Shown: positions 1-12,262, numbered from the stretch's first letter. The stretch is DNA of 64,000 nt from Rugalucina vietnamica (GCA_964017185.1 OZ024872.1:56351817-56415816), one strand, 5' to 3'. The notes: a model not told the origin generated them from the sequence alone. Made by a program: numbers and translations.

Positions 1-1354
1 ATAATCGATGATCTTCTATTCGGACTGCTAAATACTAGTATACATTATTAGATTTCAGTCAACAAAGGCGTCACATGTTTCAATCAATTTGTCCCTGCCA
101 ACAAAACTTGTGCTGCAAGGATCTGTTGTAAGACTGATATGGAAAACCCCTTGAATCGGTGTTCAGATAGGCAATCATAGTGATTATCATTAGAATGGTT
201 ACGCGCAATCCCGAAATGCAAATGAGTTATCAAAAGCAGGATGGATAAATTTATTCTGCTACCGGTAGGTTTTTCCTTTAGCATATGGACTTAATTGTAT
301 CACGAGATGTCAACTTGCAAGATTAAATATCAACAATATAATTCTTTAACTAAACCTTCAATCTTGAATAGTTTAAGCTGTTTCTGGTACCTATAATCTC
401 GTGTTCACATTATCCATAAATATAGGAACAAACACGAAAGAGACTATATGTCTATACTGAAGTTAAGCAGCAAGTTGCTACACTGGGTTAGTATTGGTCA
501 AATTGCACACCCTAACGTCAATTAGCACACCCACAGAAATTAAGCGTAAAGATTGTAATCATTTAAGTTTCTGCAAATGAAAAACTTATATTACAGCTTA
601 AAATATGTGGTGTAACTTGTAATGGCAAGATGAAGGTCAGACTATTTGATTAGCGGTTCATATGGCGATGACTTTCGGCCATTTCTATATCTGTGCGACA
701 GTGTAGCATGAGCAGGCATGAAAATGGGACAAAAAGACAAGCAACATTATTTCCGAAAGGGATTTTGTCCTCAAGGAAAACATCATGCATCAAAGTAGTG
801 ATATCACGGTTCTTATTTTAATTTATCACGATAGCATTGCAAATGTATTAGTTAAATTGCACTCCAGTCGTCAATTGGTATGCTTGTAAAATTTTGATTC
901 CAATTTCTTGTAACCAAAGGTTATCTTTTACACACAATACTTTCAACCAGTAATGTGTACTCTAAACTTGGTATTTTATTTTCAACACCGCATATGGAGT
1001 GTGCACATGACGTAATTCAGGCATTTTTAGACATGTACATTCACCAAATAACCCAGTATTTCAAACGCGAAAACTGATTACTACATACTTTTATAAACTT
1101 TTCATGTAATCCTGTAAAATCCCCAATCATAGGCGCATCATCTGACATTCTCCGATTTTTTAATGGATTTAGAATAAGGAAAATATTTTACCTTGAACTG
1201 GTTGACCCAGAAAAATTCTCTCTATTTACGTCGGTCAACTCCGGCACCGGAAACCGTCAACTTCACTTACAATGGAGCACCGGCGGTGTACAAATTGACC
1301 GTTTCCCAGGCGTGTTTTTACGCCACTCAAAATGCCCACTTTCGCAAGAACCAG
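1..1354. other. Non-coding stretch before gene A
   Basis: I see no exon, repeat family or RNA gene that I can support here. By comparison with paralogue B, the first coding exon of gene A (a short exon ending in a Trp-Gln-Cys-Arg-like tail) should lie upstream of the exon at 1733. I searched this stretch for an equivalent and found none, so it is probably beyond the window edge. Confidence 0.5.
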
Positions 1355-1358
1355 TGAT

Positions 1359-1560
1359 TTATCTCAATTTTGCACAAAACTTAGATTGTGGGCACACGCT
1401 AGAACCGCTTCGGCGAGGCGGTTCTAACAAGTACCCACAATTTATGTTTTTGAGCAAAAAATAAGAAAAAAGGTTTACCCCTGCATACCCCAGTTTTGTT
1501 ATGTAAAAGTGTGGTATAAGGGGGTATATATTATTAGTACATAGAAATGTTTTCATGGTG
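1359..1560 (+). mobile_element. Hairpin MITE (family M1), copy 1
   Basis: M1 consensus as seen across the window: ~280 bp, imperfect ~25-bp ends (CATTACGAAAACTTGCCCAT versus CATCAGGAAAACATGTCCGT). In the middle is a near-perfect palindrome centred on AGAACCGCCTCG/CGAGGCGGTTCT, extended by GTGGGTAC, ACATAGATTGTG and TCTTATTTTTGCTC to arms of about 55 bp. One side has a C-rich block, the other an A/T-rich block. This copy keeps the palindrome and the C-rich side and lacks the other end. It lies upstream of gene A exon 1733. Confidence 0.8.
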
Positions 1561-1732
1561 GCATATTCTGCATCGATAAATTGAGATTAATTGAAATAAT
1601 ATATTTAAGATGAAAAACGTACATAATTTACTTTTTTCTCTTCTTAATAAATCAACAATTATAGGCTATTATGCGCGTTACTTTAGTATAAGTAATTAAA
1701 CTGTAACCATGCATCACTTTTAATGGTTTTAG

Positions 1733-4700
1733 AAGTTATTAGAATCGGCTGAGTACCAAACAGATGCTGCCATGAAGCTTGTAGACAAACTCGGCACGGG
1801 GACCAAAACGTCCAAGACAAATAAACCTGCTGGGGCAAAAAAGAACAAAGATGTCGATACATCCGATTTCCTGGAAAACAAGGTTAGGGTGTTATATTCA
1901 ACAGAATAAGTGCATTTGGCCAGGATCAATGGTTGTATTTTAAGTAAGTCACGGCACAAGTCAACTGCTCGGGTTATGACGGCCAGCTATCCTAGCTGCA
2001 CATTTCATTTTGCATGTACCAATCAATGACAAATGCTTAAAATAATTAGAATTTAGTCAATCAATGCAGGTTAGGTAAAGCGAATACACCACGATTGATG
2101 TTCATCAAGGGTCAACATTTTTTTTTTTTTTTTTTTTTTTTCGCAACGTGTTGGTTCATAGAGCATGGATATGTAGAACCAGTATACTTCGCAAGACAGC
2201 CATGCATAAACATTTGTCCAACAACTTGAGCCAAGAATATTTTTATTCACAAGTTATACGAGTCGAAATCATTGTTCCATTACGAAAACTTGTCCAGAGA
2301 TACAGAGATTTTTTATGTTGTAAAAATGAAAATTTTCAATATATATATTTTTTTCATATTTTTCTTATTTTTGCTCAAAACATAGATTATGGATACACGT
2401 TAGAACCGCCTTGCCACAATCCTTGTTTTGGAGCAAAAATGATAAAAATGAATACCCCTGCATACATGTACCAAAAAGTGGGGTTTGCGGGTGTATACAT
2501 TTCACAGACATGTTTTCCTGATGGTTCATTTAGAAAATACTGAAGAGGCAACTACAGGGGATACAATCTCAGCACGAAGCCATGGCGTCATTTATTCAAA
2601 AAACTATAAACAACGATTTACCACACGAAAAAGAGCCTAACGAAGACTGTGAGCGAGACATACGGTTTTATCGCCGCACAGTGAACGACTTGAAGGAAGA
2701 GGTTATAACACTAAAGGACAAAAACACCGCCTTGCAGAAGGACAACAATGATTTAAAACTACGGTGTCGCGAGTTGGAGGCATATATTCAGAACTTGGAG
2801 TCAAATAGTCAGGACCTGGTTACTAATGGTGCAGATACTGAGGCCATGGAGTGTCAACCCTCAGTTCTTGGTAAGACATAGTTCATTTTGATGTAACGAT
2901 ATAACGAAAAACACACAAAACGATTTTATTCACGAAGAACTTGGCAGAACTAATTTTCTGACAAGGCGATACAATTTAGTTGTTAAGTACTGGTTTAAAA
3001 CATTATCGTCTGGTGAAAATAAATACACAAAACAAAAACAAAAGTATTATTTAATGTTAAATGATATTGCCACCAGAACTAATACTGTTAATGGGATTCG
3101 TTTTCACAATTGTATCTTTATTTTATGAGTAAATAGGGTGGGGTGGGGGTAACTTAAATGTTGAATCTTTGAAATTACATGTAACGGACACATTGATACA
3201 AATTGGAGATTACGATTAGAGGAATCAGCTAAAGCAACATTCTATAAACCTTTTGCTCTGATATAATTTTACCAATGGTAACCAGAAAACCCTAAACGTT
3301 TTTTTTCTGCTGCCAATGGTACCAATGGTAGATCACATGATAGAATTTTTATCATATTGATCAATACATTTCATTCGTTTTTGTCTTTTTTATTTTCTAC
3401 ATATATACTGTGTTATTTAAAAAACTGACATTTGCATCTGTGACAAAAGTAGTGCTTATTTTCGATATTCATGAAATATTTTAGGCTCGCCATATTGAAT
3501 AACGTGACTTTTCTCACGTTGGTAGATTGGCCCATGTAGTGTTTTATTTGCTGCCGCATGTTGGTAACGTTGTAACCAAATGGTATCAATGGCATTACCA
3601 GTGGTTCCATTGGTAAACCTTTAACGGTTATTTGTCTACCATTGGGGTAGCAGATTTTACCATTGGGAGAATCCCGAACGTACCCATTTTAAGCATAATT
3701 TTTATTATCTGAAACGGTCATGACCGATCAAATTTGAGTTTCTACGAACGAACAGCATTGGTTCAACTTCACAAGCTTCTAAAATAATGCACAGAATATA
3801 GTGATTGCAGCATAAATTTGAAACACAAATACGTACTCCTATCTGTTGTAAAATCATGGTTCTTTTGAATGATCACGTCAAAACATGATCGCCAGTTATA
3901 GTGATGACTTATGTTATAAATGTGTAAAGAACAGATATTCGAGTACTTCGAATAGTTATTTTAGCAAGATTAGATCAGAAAAATAAGAAAAAATGATTGC
4001 ATCCCGGTCATACAAGTTGTATTGTGTTCTGCTTTTGTTAACTATTGGCGTGCATACACGAACTGGAATGAAAAAATGATTCAATCACAATGTTATCTTA
4101 TTTTGAGCCCTGAAACTTCTATGAACCGCCCCTTATAGCAGGCTAAAAAATAACATGATATAATTTTCTTGGTCAGCTTATCGTCCCAACGTCCCCAGCT
4201 CATATGAGACTGGCCAGTCAGAAGCGGTGGGGGGGGGGGGGGAGCGAAATCGGGAGCACCCCAAGAAAAAACACATGACACACCCGCAAGCAGAACTTGG
4301 CTTATCTCACATGTGTAACGTGTGGGGCTCGAACCCACACCAGACACAGCGGTGAGGTGATCTTATGGTTAAGCGCGGTAACGAAATATCAGAGCTCTTA
4401 ACCACTAGGCCACGGGGGGGGGGGGGTAAGGGGGGGGGCGAGAGATTTTGTATGTGCTGCTCTGTTCATATATACCATCATACATGTCTGTATTACGTCC
4501 TCATGGGCTTGTTAGCCTTTTGGAATCTGAATAGCATCTGCTCTATGTTCATAATCATTTTGTTGTCCAAAAAGTGTACATTTACGAACACCTATGCGTA
4601 TATTGAAGTGCATGTACTCATTGAATATATTTCTATGTATTGTCAAAACATTTGTCTTAATTGTTATGCAATTATGTTTGTAGATTTTGTTCAGATTTTG

Positions 4701-6200
4701 CCTGTTAAACAACAAGGCAAGGGAGGCAAGGGTATTATTGATGAATTCGCCTCGTTACTTCACAAAGGCTACGAAAGTGATGGTTATGATTTGAACATAC
4801 GGACGTTGGAAAAGACTGAAGATGTCCGCTCCGATCAACCAGTGTTGGTGTTGTTTATGAAAGTCACAAGACTAGGAATTGATGTATCGGAATCGCTGAA
4901 AGGGGTAAAATGTATGTATAGTCACCCTTTCTGAATTATATACGCGATCACACGGGTTTATTGTCACATGCATTAAATTGTGATTGCTATAGAGAGAAAC
5001 TGAAATCTGGTAACTATAAATATTAATGATCATAGCCCTTTAATAAATCTGGTGTGTACTGTATCATTTATAGTTTGCCATCATACTTCTTGTAAGAGCT
5101 TGTCTCTATGGAATCGCAATCGACTGTTCGGAGAAATTTAGCAACAATTGATACATCATGCGAAACTCGCCCGAAATGATTGACATTTAAATGGGTACAA
5201 TGATAAGTAATCTTACTTGTTCAATACAAAAACATTCCCTTGCAATGAACAATGATTGTTAAAGTTGTGAAAAATGAAATTTTTCAGTAGATTTTTTTTA
5301 TATATATATATTTCTATTGCTCAAAACATAGATTGTGGGTACATGCTAGAACCGCCTCGGCGAGGCGGTTCTAACGAGTACACACGATCTGTGTTTTGGA
5401 GCAAAAATTAGAAAAATAGGTTTACACCTACATAACCCAGTTTTGCTATAAAGCAGTGGGGTTCAAGCTATTGAGCTATGACACTTTATCCAGGCCGCGT
5501 GAGCGTTGTCTTCGAACATTATCGTAATAGCTGAGAAGATAAGGTAACCCTTATGGTCCAGCCCCTGTCTCTTTAGTATCTTCCTCTGCTCTCAAATGGT
5601 CTGTCTGTATTAGGCATAATCAACGTCAGGTAAGCTATTTTACCGGGCCCAGTTGCTCAAAATTTCGTTAGCTTAACGCCGTCGTTAAGCCCTCAGTTTG
5701 TTAACTATATATCGACTTCAAAAGCAAATACACTGTTATTTTTTGTTGAAAAAATGTGAGAATCCTTTGCATTGCACATTGTTTCAACAAAAAATTACTG
5801 TAACAGTGTATTTGTAATATTCATGTTTGACATTTTAACGAATCGATATGACGTTAATTTTGAACAACTGGCCCCTGCTTGCTACGCGGGTATGTAAGAA
5901 CTTTATTTTGTAGTGAGTTTATCATTCGCTTGGTGTTATTTGTTACTTTTTGCAGCACTGGAGTATGCTGGGCTTGTAATTCTACATATTAAAGAAATCC
6001 ATGAACCCGACATACAATCGAGTGAGAAACTGCTGGCGTCAACATTCAAGAAAAAGGGACCAAGGAAATTGTTTGACATGGCGTTTGTTTCAACAAAGGG
6101 GATTTATGAGTGCAAAATGAATGAAATGTCTGTAAAGGATATTGTTTCTTTCATTCGGTCGGTTAATGTTGAAATTCGCAGTGTTACAAATCATCAATGA
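1733..6200 (+). CDS. Gene A: coiled-coil protein with C-terminal alpha/beta domain (5' partial, spliced)
   Basis: Four exons are visible: 1733-1882 (150 nt, phase 0), 2534-2870 (337 nt), 4684-4911 (228 nt) and 5956-6200 (245 nt, ends TGA). Junctions are AG/GT and phases agree (0, 1, 1), giving 319 codons plus stop. The first exon carries LLESAEYQTDAAMK, matching FLSSIEHQTAAALR of gene B. The second opens with QLQGIQSQHE and is a charged Leu-heptad coiled coil. Exons 3 and 4 form an alpha/beta domain: a beta strand (VQILPV), a helix, a hydrophobic strand before SRLG-like VTRLGIDVSESL, then AGLVILHIKE, KLFDMAFVSTKGIYEC and a final helix. I do not recognise the domain and assign no function. The two C-terminal exons are less similar between A and B than the motif positions are, so the copies are old. 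The 5' end lacks an initiator; ATG 2582 is in frame but internal, judging from gene B. A MITE ends 10 bp before exon 2. Confidence 0.8.
2278..2523 (+). mobile_element. Hairpin MITE M1, copy 2, abutting gene A exon
   Basis: Both ends are present (CATTACGAAAACTTGTCC and ACATGTTTTCCTGATG), but half of the central palindrome is lost. The element stops 10 bp before the 3' splice site of the exon at 2534, so the branch region and pyrimidine tract of that intron must lie in it. Confidence 0.85.
2582..2600 (+). other. In-frame internal ATG in gene A exon
   Basis: ATG at 2582 could be taken as a start. The frame is open back to the splice acceptor at 2534, and those 16 codons align with gene B (QLxGxQSxxE), so I treat it as internal. 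If the first exons of gene A are absent, it could serve as an alternative start. Confidence 0.5.
3268..3670. mobile_element. TIR element with ACCAATGGTA-array arms
   Basis: The left arm (3268-3335) and right arm (3580-3670) are inverted copies, each containing two or three ACCAATGGTA-like palindromes and a shared TCTGCTGCC/TCTGCTACC block. No coding sequence lies between. Located in a gene A intron. Exact ends and target duplication unresolved. Confidence 0.55.
4227..4440 (-). repeat. tRNA-like SINE fragment between poly-G tracts
   Basis: On the minus strand GTGGCCTAGTGGTTAAGAGC resembles an A box and GTGGGTTCGAGCCCC a B box, with a longer spacing than in a tRNA. Poly-G runs (4227-4242, 4411-4438) flank it. 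Located in a gene A intron. It could also be a decayed tRNA-like repeat. Confidence 0.5.
5257..5466 (+). mobile_element. Hairpin MITE M1, copy 3
   Basis: Intact central palindrome (GAACCGCCTCGGCGAGGCGG) with GTGGGTAC-type flanks. Located in the last intron of gene A. Terminal ~20 bp on each side are degraded. Confidence 0.8.
5645..5873. mobile_element. Foldback MITE, GGGCCCAGTTG ends
   Basis: The ends GGGCCCAGTTGCTCAAAAT and the inverse of TTTTGAACAACTGGCCCC match. Further in, AAATACACTGTTATTTTTTG pairs with its inverse near 5790-5815. About 229 bp, non-coding, in the last intron of gene A. Confidence 0.75.
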
Positions 6201-6471
6201 CTGAACAGATTTTCGATTATGACGTCTGATGAGTATTTTACCGCCATGATACGCGACCAACGTCGCACGAACGTAGTTAAGCAATCGACGTAATTGGTTG
6301 ACCTTGACTTCGTACCGCACTAGAGTATCCTAGATCACATAGAGATTTTCATCGTGAAATGAAGAATATCAAGAATGACACTTTCGTGTAAGGCGAGTGC
6401 AAAGGAAATATTTGTTTTATAAGATTCATGGTTTAAACTTTCAGACACATTTTTCTTTTTTGCTCACCTGA
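6201..6471. other. Gene A 3' flank
   Basis: Nothing beyond the likely 3' UTR and flank of gene A. No clear AATAAA is seen close after the stop. Confidence 0.4.
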
Positions 6472-8095
6472 GCCGAAGGCTCACAATGTGAGCTTATAGG
6501 ATGGCCATGATCCGGCGTCCGTCGTCCGTCCGTCCGTCGGCCGCCGTCGTCCACAATTTCAAAGATCTTCTTCTCTGAAACCGCTTGGCTGATCTAGTTG
6601 AAATTTTATGTGGAGCCTCCTTTGGTAGTGGCATTGAAATTTTGTTCGTGATATCTTGGTCACATGATTAAGGTGGCCGCCACGCCCATATATGGTAAAA
6701 AACCCTCAAAAATCTTCTACTCCAGAACCGGTGGGCCGATTTCCACTAAACTTGGTATGTAGCATTGGGGACTCCAGCCCATCATAATTTGATAAAACGA
6801 TGACCCTGGGATGACCTTGACCTATTTTACGGAAAGGTCAAATTTGGAAACATAGGCTTTTACATGGGAAAAGGTGGAAAATATGGATTTTTAAAACTAT
6901 TGCAACCTGAGGCCTGAAAAGTGGTAGATGCAAACAAATAATGGAGTAGATGAAGGTATGGGATTAATATAGGTCAAGGCCATCTCTTGACCTTGGCCAG
7001 TCTGTCGTCCATACACATTTTTCAAAGATCTTCTTCTCTGAAACTGCTTGGCCAATCAAAGTGAAATTTTATGTGGAGCATCCATGGGTAAGGGAGACTA
7101 AAGTTTGATCCCAAAATCAAGGTCACATAACCAAGATGGCCGCCACGGCCATATATTGTAAAAAACACTCAAAAATCTTCTTCTCCAGAACCGGCAGGCC
7201 GATTTTCATGAAACATGGTATGTAGCATTTGGTACTGCAGCCCATTTTATTTTGATCATAGGATGACCTTGACCTATTTTACGGCAATGTCAATTTTAGA
7301 AACATAGGCTTTTCCATGGGAAAAGTGAAATTGTGGATTTTTTGAAAACTGTTGCAGCATGAGACCTGAAAAGTGGCAGATGCGAACAACTAATGAAGAA
7401 GATGAAGGCATGTGATTAATTTAGGTCATGGTCATCTCTTCACCTTGGCCAGTCTGTCGTCCATACACTCTTTTCAAAGATATTCTTCTCTGAAACTGCT
7501 TAACCAATTAAAGTAAAATTTTATGTGGAGCGTCCATGGGTAGAGGGAACGAAATTTTGATCAAGATGGCCGCCATGCCCAAATATGATAAAAACCATTC
7601 AAAAATCTTCTTCTCCAGAACCGACTGGCCGATTTTCGCGAAACTTGGTATGTAGCATTTGGGACTCCAGCCCATTATAGTATGTTGAAATGATGACCCT
7701 ATGATGACCTTGACCTATTTTACGGCAAGGCCAATTTTGGAAACATAGGCTTTTACATTGGAAAAGGCGAAAACAATGGATATTTTGGAAACAGTTGCCG
7801 CCTGAGACCTGAAAGTTGCTAGATGCAGACAACTAATAGAGTCAATGAAGGTAAGTAATTTATTAACGCCAAGGTCATTTCTTGACCTTGACCCAAGGTC
7901 ATTTAAATATCACAATTAAAATTATGGTTTTCTCAGAAATCACTGAGTTTGGAAACTATTGCAGCCTGAGACCTGAAACTTTACCGATGCAGACAACTTA
8001 TGAAGTCAATAAAGGTGCCAATGTCATTTCATGATGACTGATTACTCCAAGATCAGGCTTCAGGTGAGCGTACCAATGGTCCTCTGGTTTCTTTC
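6472..8095. repeat. Bivalve interspersed repeat with ~460-bp internal units
   Basis: It begins GCTCACCTGAGCCGAAGGC and has a CCGTCGTCCGTCCGTCCG tract. Then come three to four units (starts near 6551, 7018, 7470) each containing CAAAGATCTTCTTCTCTGAAA, ATGGCCGCCACGCCC and TGACCTTGACCTATTTTACG. It ends in CAGGTGAGCG. It is the reverse orientation of the arrays at 41.2 and 51.5 kb. No protein. Confidence 0.85.
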
Positions 8096-8828
8096 TTCTT
8101 TTAGACGTTGAAAAGGTTAAAATGCTGATGCATGTAGTGTTATTGGATTTTCATTATTGAAGTAAGACATACAAGTGCATGCTAAGGGATTTCGTTGAAC
8201 TCCGGGGGGGGGGGGGGGGGGGGGGGGGGCGGAGAGAACACATCTTTAGAAAAGAAAATTATTTCTGTTTCCTATATGTTTAATAGGGGAAATTATATTT
8301 TCAACCCAAATTTTCAAAAAGGAACATCACCAACCAAGAAAACAAATTTTGGGATAATTCAAGAACCAGACAAGCTATTGTTCAGAGGAGAGTTTTTTTC
8401 ATTTCCGCTATATTTTTTATTTTTAAATTTCTATAGGCAGATTTCTATTCAAAAGAGCCGTTCTCCTTTGGCATGTAGCATTTATGTCTAAAGTACAACA
8501 ATGTATACTGACGTCAACAAAAACGTGTCAAACTGTCATTCTGCCAAAGTGAACAAGTATATCAATTTCAATCCTTTGATTAACATTTGCGCATTCGGAA
8601 ATGCTGAGACAGCTGCTAGATAAATGCATGCCGTTGAAAGCATTAAAACTTTCAAAGGTAAATAGTATGGACTATATTGCGCAATTTCGGGTAATGAACC
8701 TTCATCAGTAGCCCTTTTAAAACCGGTAACGAAAGTCAGCCTATAGTGCTACAATTTCCAGAGTTAATACGAGAAGTCTTAAGCAAAGACACATTCTTAA
8801 ACAGGGTCAAGTAATTAAAATATCGGAG
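8096..8828. other. Non-coding, poly-G tract and a lone CRE-type element end
   Basis: A ~29-bp poly-G run lies at 8202-8230. At 8504-8535 is ATACTGACGTCAACAAAAACG, similar to the ends of the TIR element at 13541-14722, without an obvious partner. No gene. Confidence 0.5.
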
Positions 8829-9780
8829 TGGCTATTACCAGTCAACTGTCAGTAGCCAAAAAACGTTAAAATGGCTATTACCAGTCAACTGTCACTAGCC
8901 AAAAAACGTTAAAATGGCTATTACCAGTCAACTGTCACTAGCCAAAAAACGTTAAAATTGCTATTTACAGTCAAGTTCAAAAATAATTATTTACTTAGTA
9001 TGTGGTAACATGTTTCTGACAAACTTGGGACTGAAACTATGTTTTGAACATTAGATCTAAGCCGTATTTGTATTTTTATTATTTTATTGTATTATATGAA
9101 CTTATTGGGAATGCATTGCCAATAAAACCAACACAAACCAGGCATGCTTGTTCATATTTGTCAAAACAAATATTAGTAGCATTGACTGGGAACTGACGCT
9201 TCACATTGTCCTAGATACGTGTACATTTACTCAAGGAACGAACTGCTGATTTCTGCGTTAAGATTTAGTCATGTACATGTATACTCTCAATATTTCAAGT
9301 CATTCTTTCTCTCCTGCTTTGCAATACGAGTTGCTGCCAATTCGTGATCTAATTGCTGGTAATCTCCGAACGGTTTATACAAGAACAGTGTGGTTGGTAT
9401 AGCAGAACACCCGGGCATGAGATCAGCTATTAACCGTGGTTAGCAATGTATTCATTCAAATGATAAACATTAATTCGAATTTCAGCCTGTCCGTCATCTG
9501 AATTGAGTTTAGCCGAAATCCATGAGGACTGGGTTCCGTCATTGGAAGCTGAATTATTTTGTCACATTATTTTAATGGTAAAAGAAGATAAGAGCCAAAA
9601 GATAGAACACTTTTCAAGCAAAAATAAAATTTCAAGTCTGACTGTAAATAGCCATTTTAACGTTTTTTGGCTAGTGACAGTTGACTGGTAATAGCCATTT
9701 TAACGTTTTTTGGCTAGTGACAGTTGACTGGTAATAGCCATTTTAACGTTTTTTGGCTAGTGACAGTTGACTGTAAATAG
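8829..9780. mobile_element. TIR element with 43-bp tandem-unit arms
   Basis: The left arm (8829-8975) is about 3.4 copies of a 43-bp unit containing GGCTATTACCAGTCAACTG and CACTAGCCAAAAAACG. The right arm (9640-9780) is the same array inverted. The unit is itself an imperfect palindrome (GGCTA...TAGCC). The ~665-bp interior is non-coding. Units within each arm are almost identical, so the arrays are homogenised or recent. Confidence 0.85.
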
Positions 9781-9894
9781 ACTCTTCCTTAAAATATTGC
9801 GAATATATATAGAATATATATAGAAGTATGTTTCTAACCATGAGTGGTTTGAACACTCTGAATCTCTTTACTGATCTCAAAAGACCGAAAGGAA

Positions 9895-10260
9895 AATATG
9901 ATCTGCACTATGGATGATGTACGGGAAGACTTTTTACAGCCGCCACACGGCACAACGCCAGCTGCAGTAATGGCAAATAAAACGACAGAACAGAAGTATC
10001 GCCTTGGAACGATCAGTAATATAAAACTACTGAAGGGCTTAAACCGGTTTTACAGGGCCCTAACCTCACCCTTGTCTTCTGCAGTGGTTCACAACATTTA
10101 GTTAGTTGGTCGGTCCTCGTGGTGAATCTCCAACTAGTCAATGAATAATCATGGACAAACAAATAAATCATGATAACCACAATGATGACTCACAGATTCG
10201 GGAAGCTGCCCGACGATGGGCGACCCACCACAATTATCTACTCGCATTTGAAATTACGAG
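9895..10260 (-). mobile_element. Naiad end fragment
   Basis: It contains the GATGTACGGGAAGACTTTTT motif, then GTATCGCCTTGGAACGATCAG, GCTTAAACCGGTTTTACAGG and GTCCTCGTGGTGAATCTCC, in the same order as the Naiad flank at 58-62 kb. It is short, with no coding sequence. Confidence 0.75.
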
Positions 10261-10467
10261 CATACTTGAAAATACCAAGTGAACACAATTAAAACACACA
10301 GATAAAGATAAATATCTTTATTTATAATTGGCTTATATAACAACAAAATGTTTTATCGCTTTTGATATTTTGACAGTGAGATGAAGATGCGGTCAGGTAT
10401 TTATTTTGTTTTTTGTTAACTACATGTAATTAAAGATAAAAGAAGAAAATATTATAATGTTTAAGAA

Positions 10468-10634
10468 ATAGATCAGCTCTAGCAGTGAATTGTTGAGTAA
10501 TAATTCACTGTTTGGAGGTCAGTTGTAAAGAAGATCAAATCACGAGCGCGTAGCGCGAGTGATTTATCTTCTTACAACTGACCGACAAACAGTGAATTAT
10601 TACTCAACAATTCACGCACTTGAGCTGATCTATT
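10468..10634. mobile_element. Foldback element, ~165 bp
   Basis: Near-complete palindrome: AATAGATCAGCTC and GTGAATTGTTGAGTAATAAT on the left are repeated inverted on the right, with GAGCGCGTAGCGCGAG at the centre. Non-coding. Confidence 0.85.
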
Positions 10635-10637
10635 ACG

Positions 10638-10928
10638 ATTCTAACACACATAAACGGAATAAATGTTGCTGAAACCGTCGATATCGTTCAGCTTTCCGCC
10701 ATTGCATTGTAGATACCCCGCCAAATATTTGACTGTAATGCTGGTATTTACACACACTTATTACGTTTGTTGTGCGCTAAAACGACGTTTCACCGTCTAA
10801 CGCTGCTTTGTGGGATAGCTGACGTCACAAATGCCGCAAAGTAACGTCACGCTTATTCGCCCAGTGAAATTGTTGCACAATATCACACGTTTTTTACCAT
10901 TGGCTATATAGGCGAAGTGTGTTAGAAT
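10638..10928. mobile_element. Possible small MITE, ATTCTAACACAC ends
   Basis: ATTCTAACACACAT at the left and its inverse (GTGTGTTAGAAT) at the right bound 290 bp of non-coding DNA directly after the foldback element. Confidence 0.45.
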
Positions 10929-10934
10929 AAGTCG

Positions 10935-11135
10935 TAAACAGAAATAAAAGGTTTAATGTCCCTGGCCAGTCAACAACTTTCAGTCATGTTGGGATTGAGC
11001 AAACGCTTCCTGTGTGCTATCAAGTACTGCAGGGAGTTAACGTGCCTTTCTCAAGTACACAACACAGCGCCCCGTGTGGGGATCGAACCCGGGATTCCGA
11101 GGCCGACGCTGTACCATCAGGCCTCCGCGCTCCCT
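10935..11135 (-). repeat. tRNA-derived SINE
   Basis: Minus strand: GCGGAGGCCTGATGGTACAG (A-box region), then GGGTTCGATCCCCACACG (B box), then a tRNA-unrelated body with TTGAGAAAGGCACGTTAAC. This is the usual order of a mollusc SINE. The tail end is near 10935. Confidence 0.75.
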
Positions 11136-11280
11136 ACTTAGCTGTTGAGTCATTTGGAGACCTCGGTAAACTTTCTCATCCGACAGCAGATGGAAGATAT
11201 TGAGCCTTTACACTCCTAATGTTTCAGTCATATGATATAGGGTTTGTACAAAAATGAGAAGGATGAAAAATATATGGATT

Positions 11281-11704
11281 TGTAACGAACAGCCGAGCCA
11301 AAGCCACAGAAACCCCATCAGTGGAAAAGCATGCTCATCCACCAAGGGTGGTTTACTGCGCTATATACCCAACACTTACTCAATTCACAAAGTCTCGAGT
11401 TTGAAATTTGCATATTTCCAAGGGAAGCTATCCCGTTACATTACTTCCCCCTCCGAGAAGACTCGCCCCGAGTCTTGGCCTGGGGACTACATGGGTAAGG
11501 CAACCCCGGTCTGGCGGTTGTCATCATCCCACCGCTGCCACCAAATGTAACGAGCGGCCGAGCCGAGCCACAGAAACCCCATCAGTGGAAAAGCATGCTC
11601 ATCCACCAAGGGTGGTTTACTGCGCTATATACCCAACACTTACTCAATACACAAAGTCTCGAGTTTGAAATTTGCATATTTCCAAGGGAAGCTATCCCGT
11701 TACA
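11281..11704 (-). mobile_element. TRIM-type miniature LTR retrotransposon (fossil)
   Basis: Two direct repeats of ~160 bp, 11546-11704 (5' LTR on the minus strand) and 11281-11440 (3' LTR), both begin TGTAACG and end CGTTACA on the minus strand. Next to the 5' LTR is a primer-binding-like TTTGGTGGCAGCGGTGGGA; before the 3' LTR is a purine tract GGAGGGGGAAG. The internal part is only ~105 bp and non-coding. Flanking GATT on both sides fits a 4-bp target duplication. The LTRs differ at about 3% of sites, so it is moderately young. It depends on another element for mobility. Confidence 0.85.
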
Positions 11705-11951
11705 GATTTAAAGTCAGTTTGCAGGCAAGCTTATGTGTAAACAAATACACACACGTATCATGTCGTACCTAATTTTAGATAATTGTGTTTTTCCTACAGT
11801 GTTCACTGCCATTCTCTTTTACTACGATACGCCCGTGTTGAAAAATAGAAAAATGCTGACGAATTTTCATCAGATCGAAGAGAAAGTGCAGCTTTGTAAA
11901 AAATTTGGAAATTATGCAGAAATTAGGTTACCGTAGTATTTTTCTCAATGA

Positions 11952-12262
11952 ATCAGGAAAATATGTCCGTGCAATACATACCCCCTCAAACCCCACTTTT
12001 ATATAGCAAAAATGGGGTTTGCAGGGGTAAACTTATTTTTCTTATTTTTGCTCTAAAGCATAGATTGTGGGTACTCGTTAGAACCGCCTCAACGAGGCGG
12101 TTCTAACGTGTACCCGCTGAGGCGGTTCTAACGTGTACCCACAATCTATGTTTTGAGCAAAAATAAGAAAAATATCAAATTTTTTCTGCTGAAAATTTTC
12201 GATTTTCAAAACTTAAAAAAAATCTCTGTATACTAGTATTGCATGGGCAAATTTTCGTAATG
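11952..12262 (-). mobile_element. Hairpin MITE M1, copy 4, with duplicated centre
   Basis: Both ends are recognisable (ATCAGGAAAATATGTCCGTG and GGCAAATTTTCGTAATG). The centre contains three GGCGGTTCTAACG-type arms rather than two, that is, one arm is duplicated. Confidence 0.8.

Noticed and set aside
4300-4412. A true tRNA gene on the minus strand
   Set aside because: A and B boxes are too far apart, no acceptor-stem pairing is evident and poly-G tracts flank it; more likely a SINE remnant.
4365-4683. Upstream part of a long plus-strand frame reaching 4934
   Set aside because: It lies before the splice acceptor at 4683 and includes poly-G; only 4684-4911 aligns with gene B.
8195-8491. 98-aa frame starting with a Gly run
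   Set aside because: The Gly run is a poly-G tract and the rest has no recognisable content.
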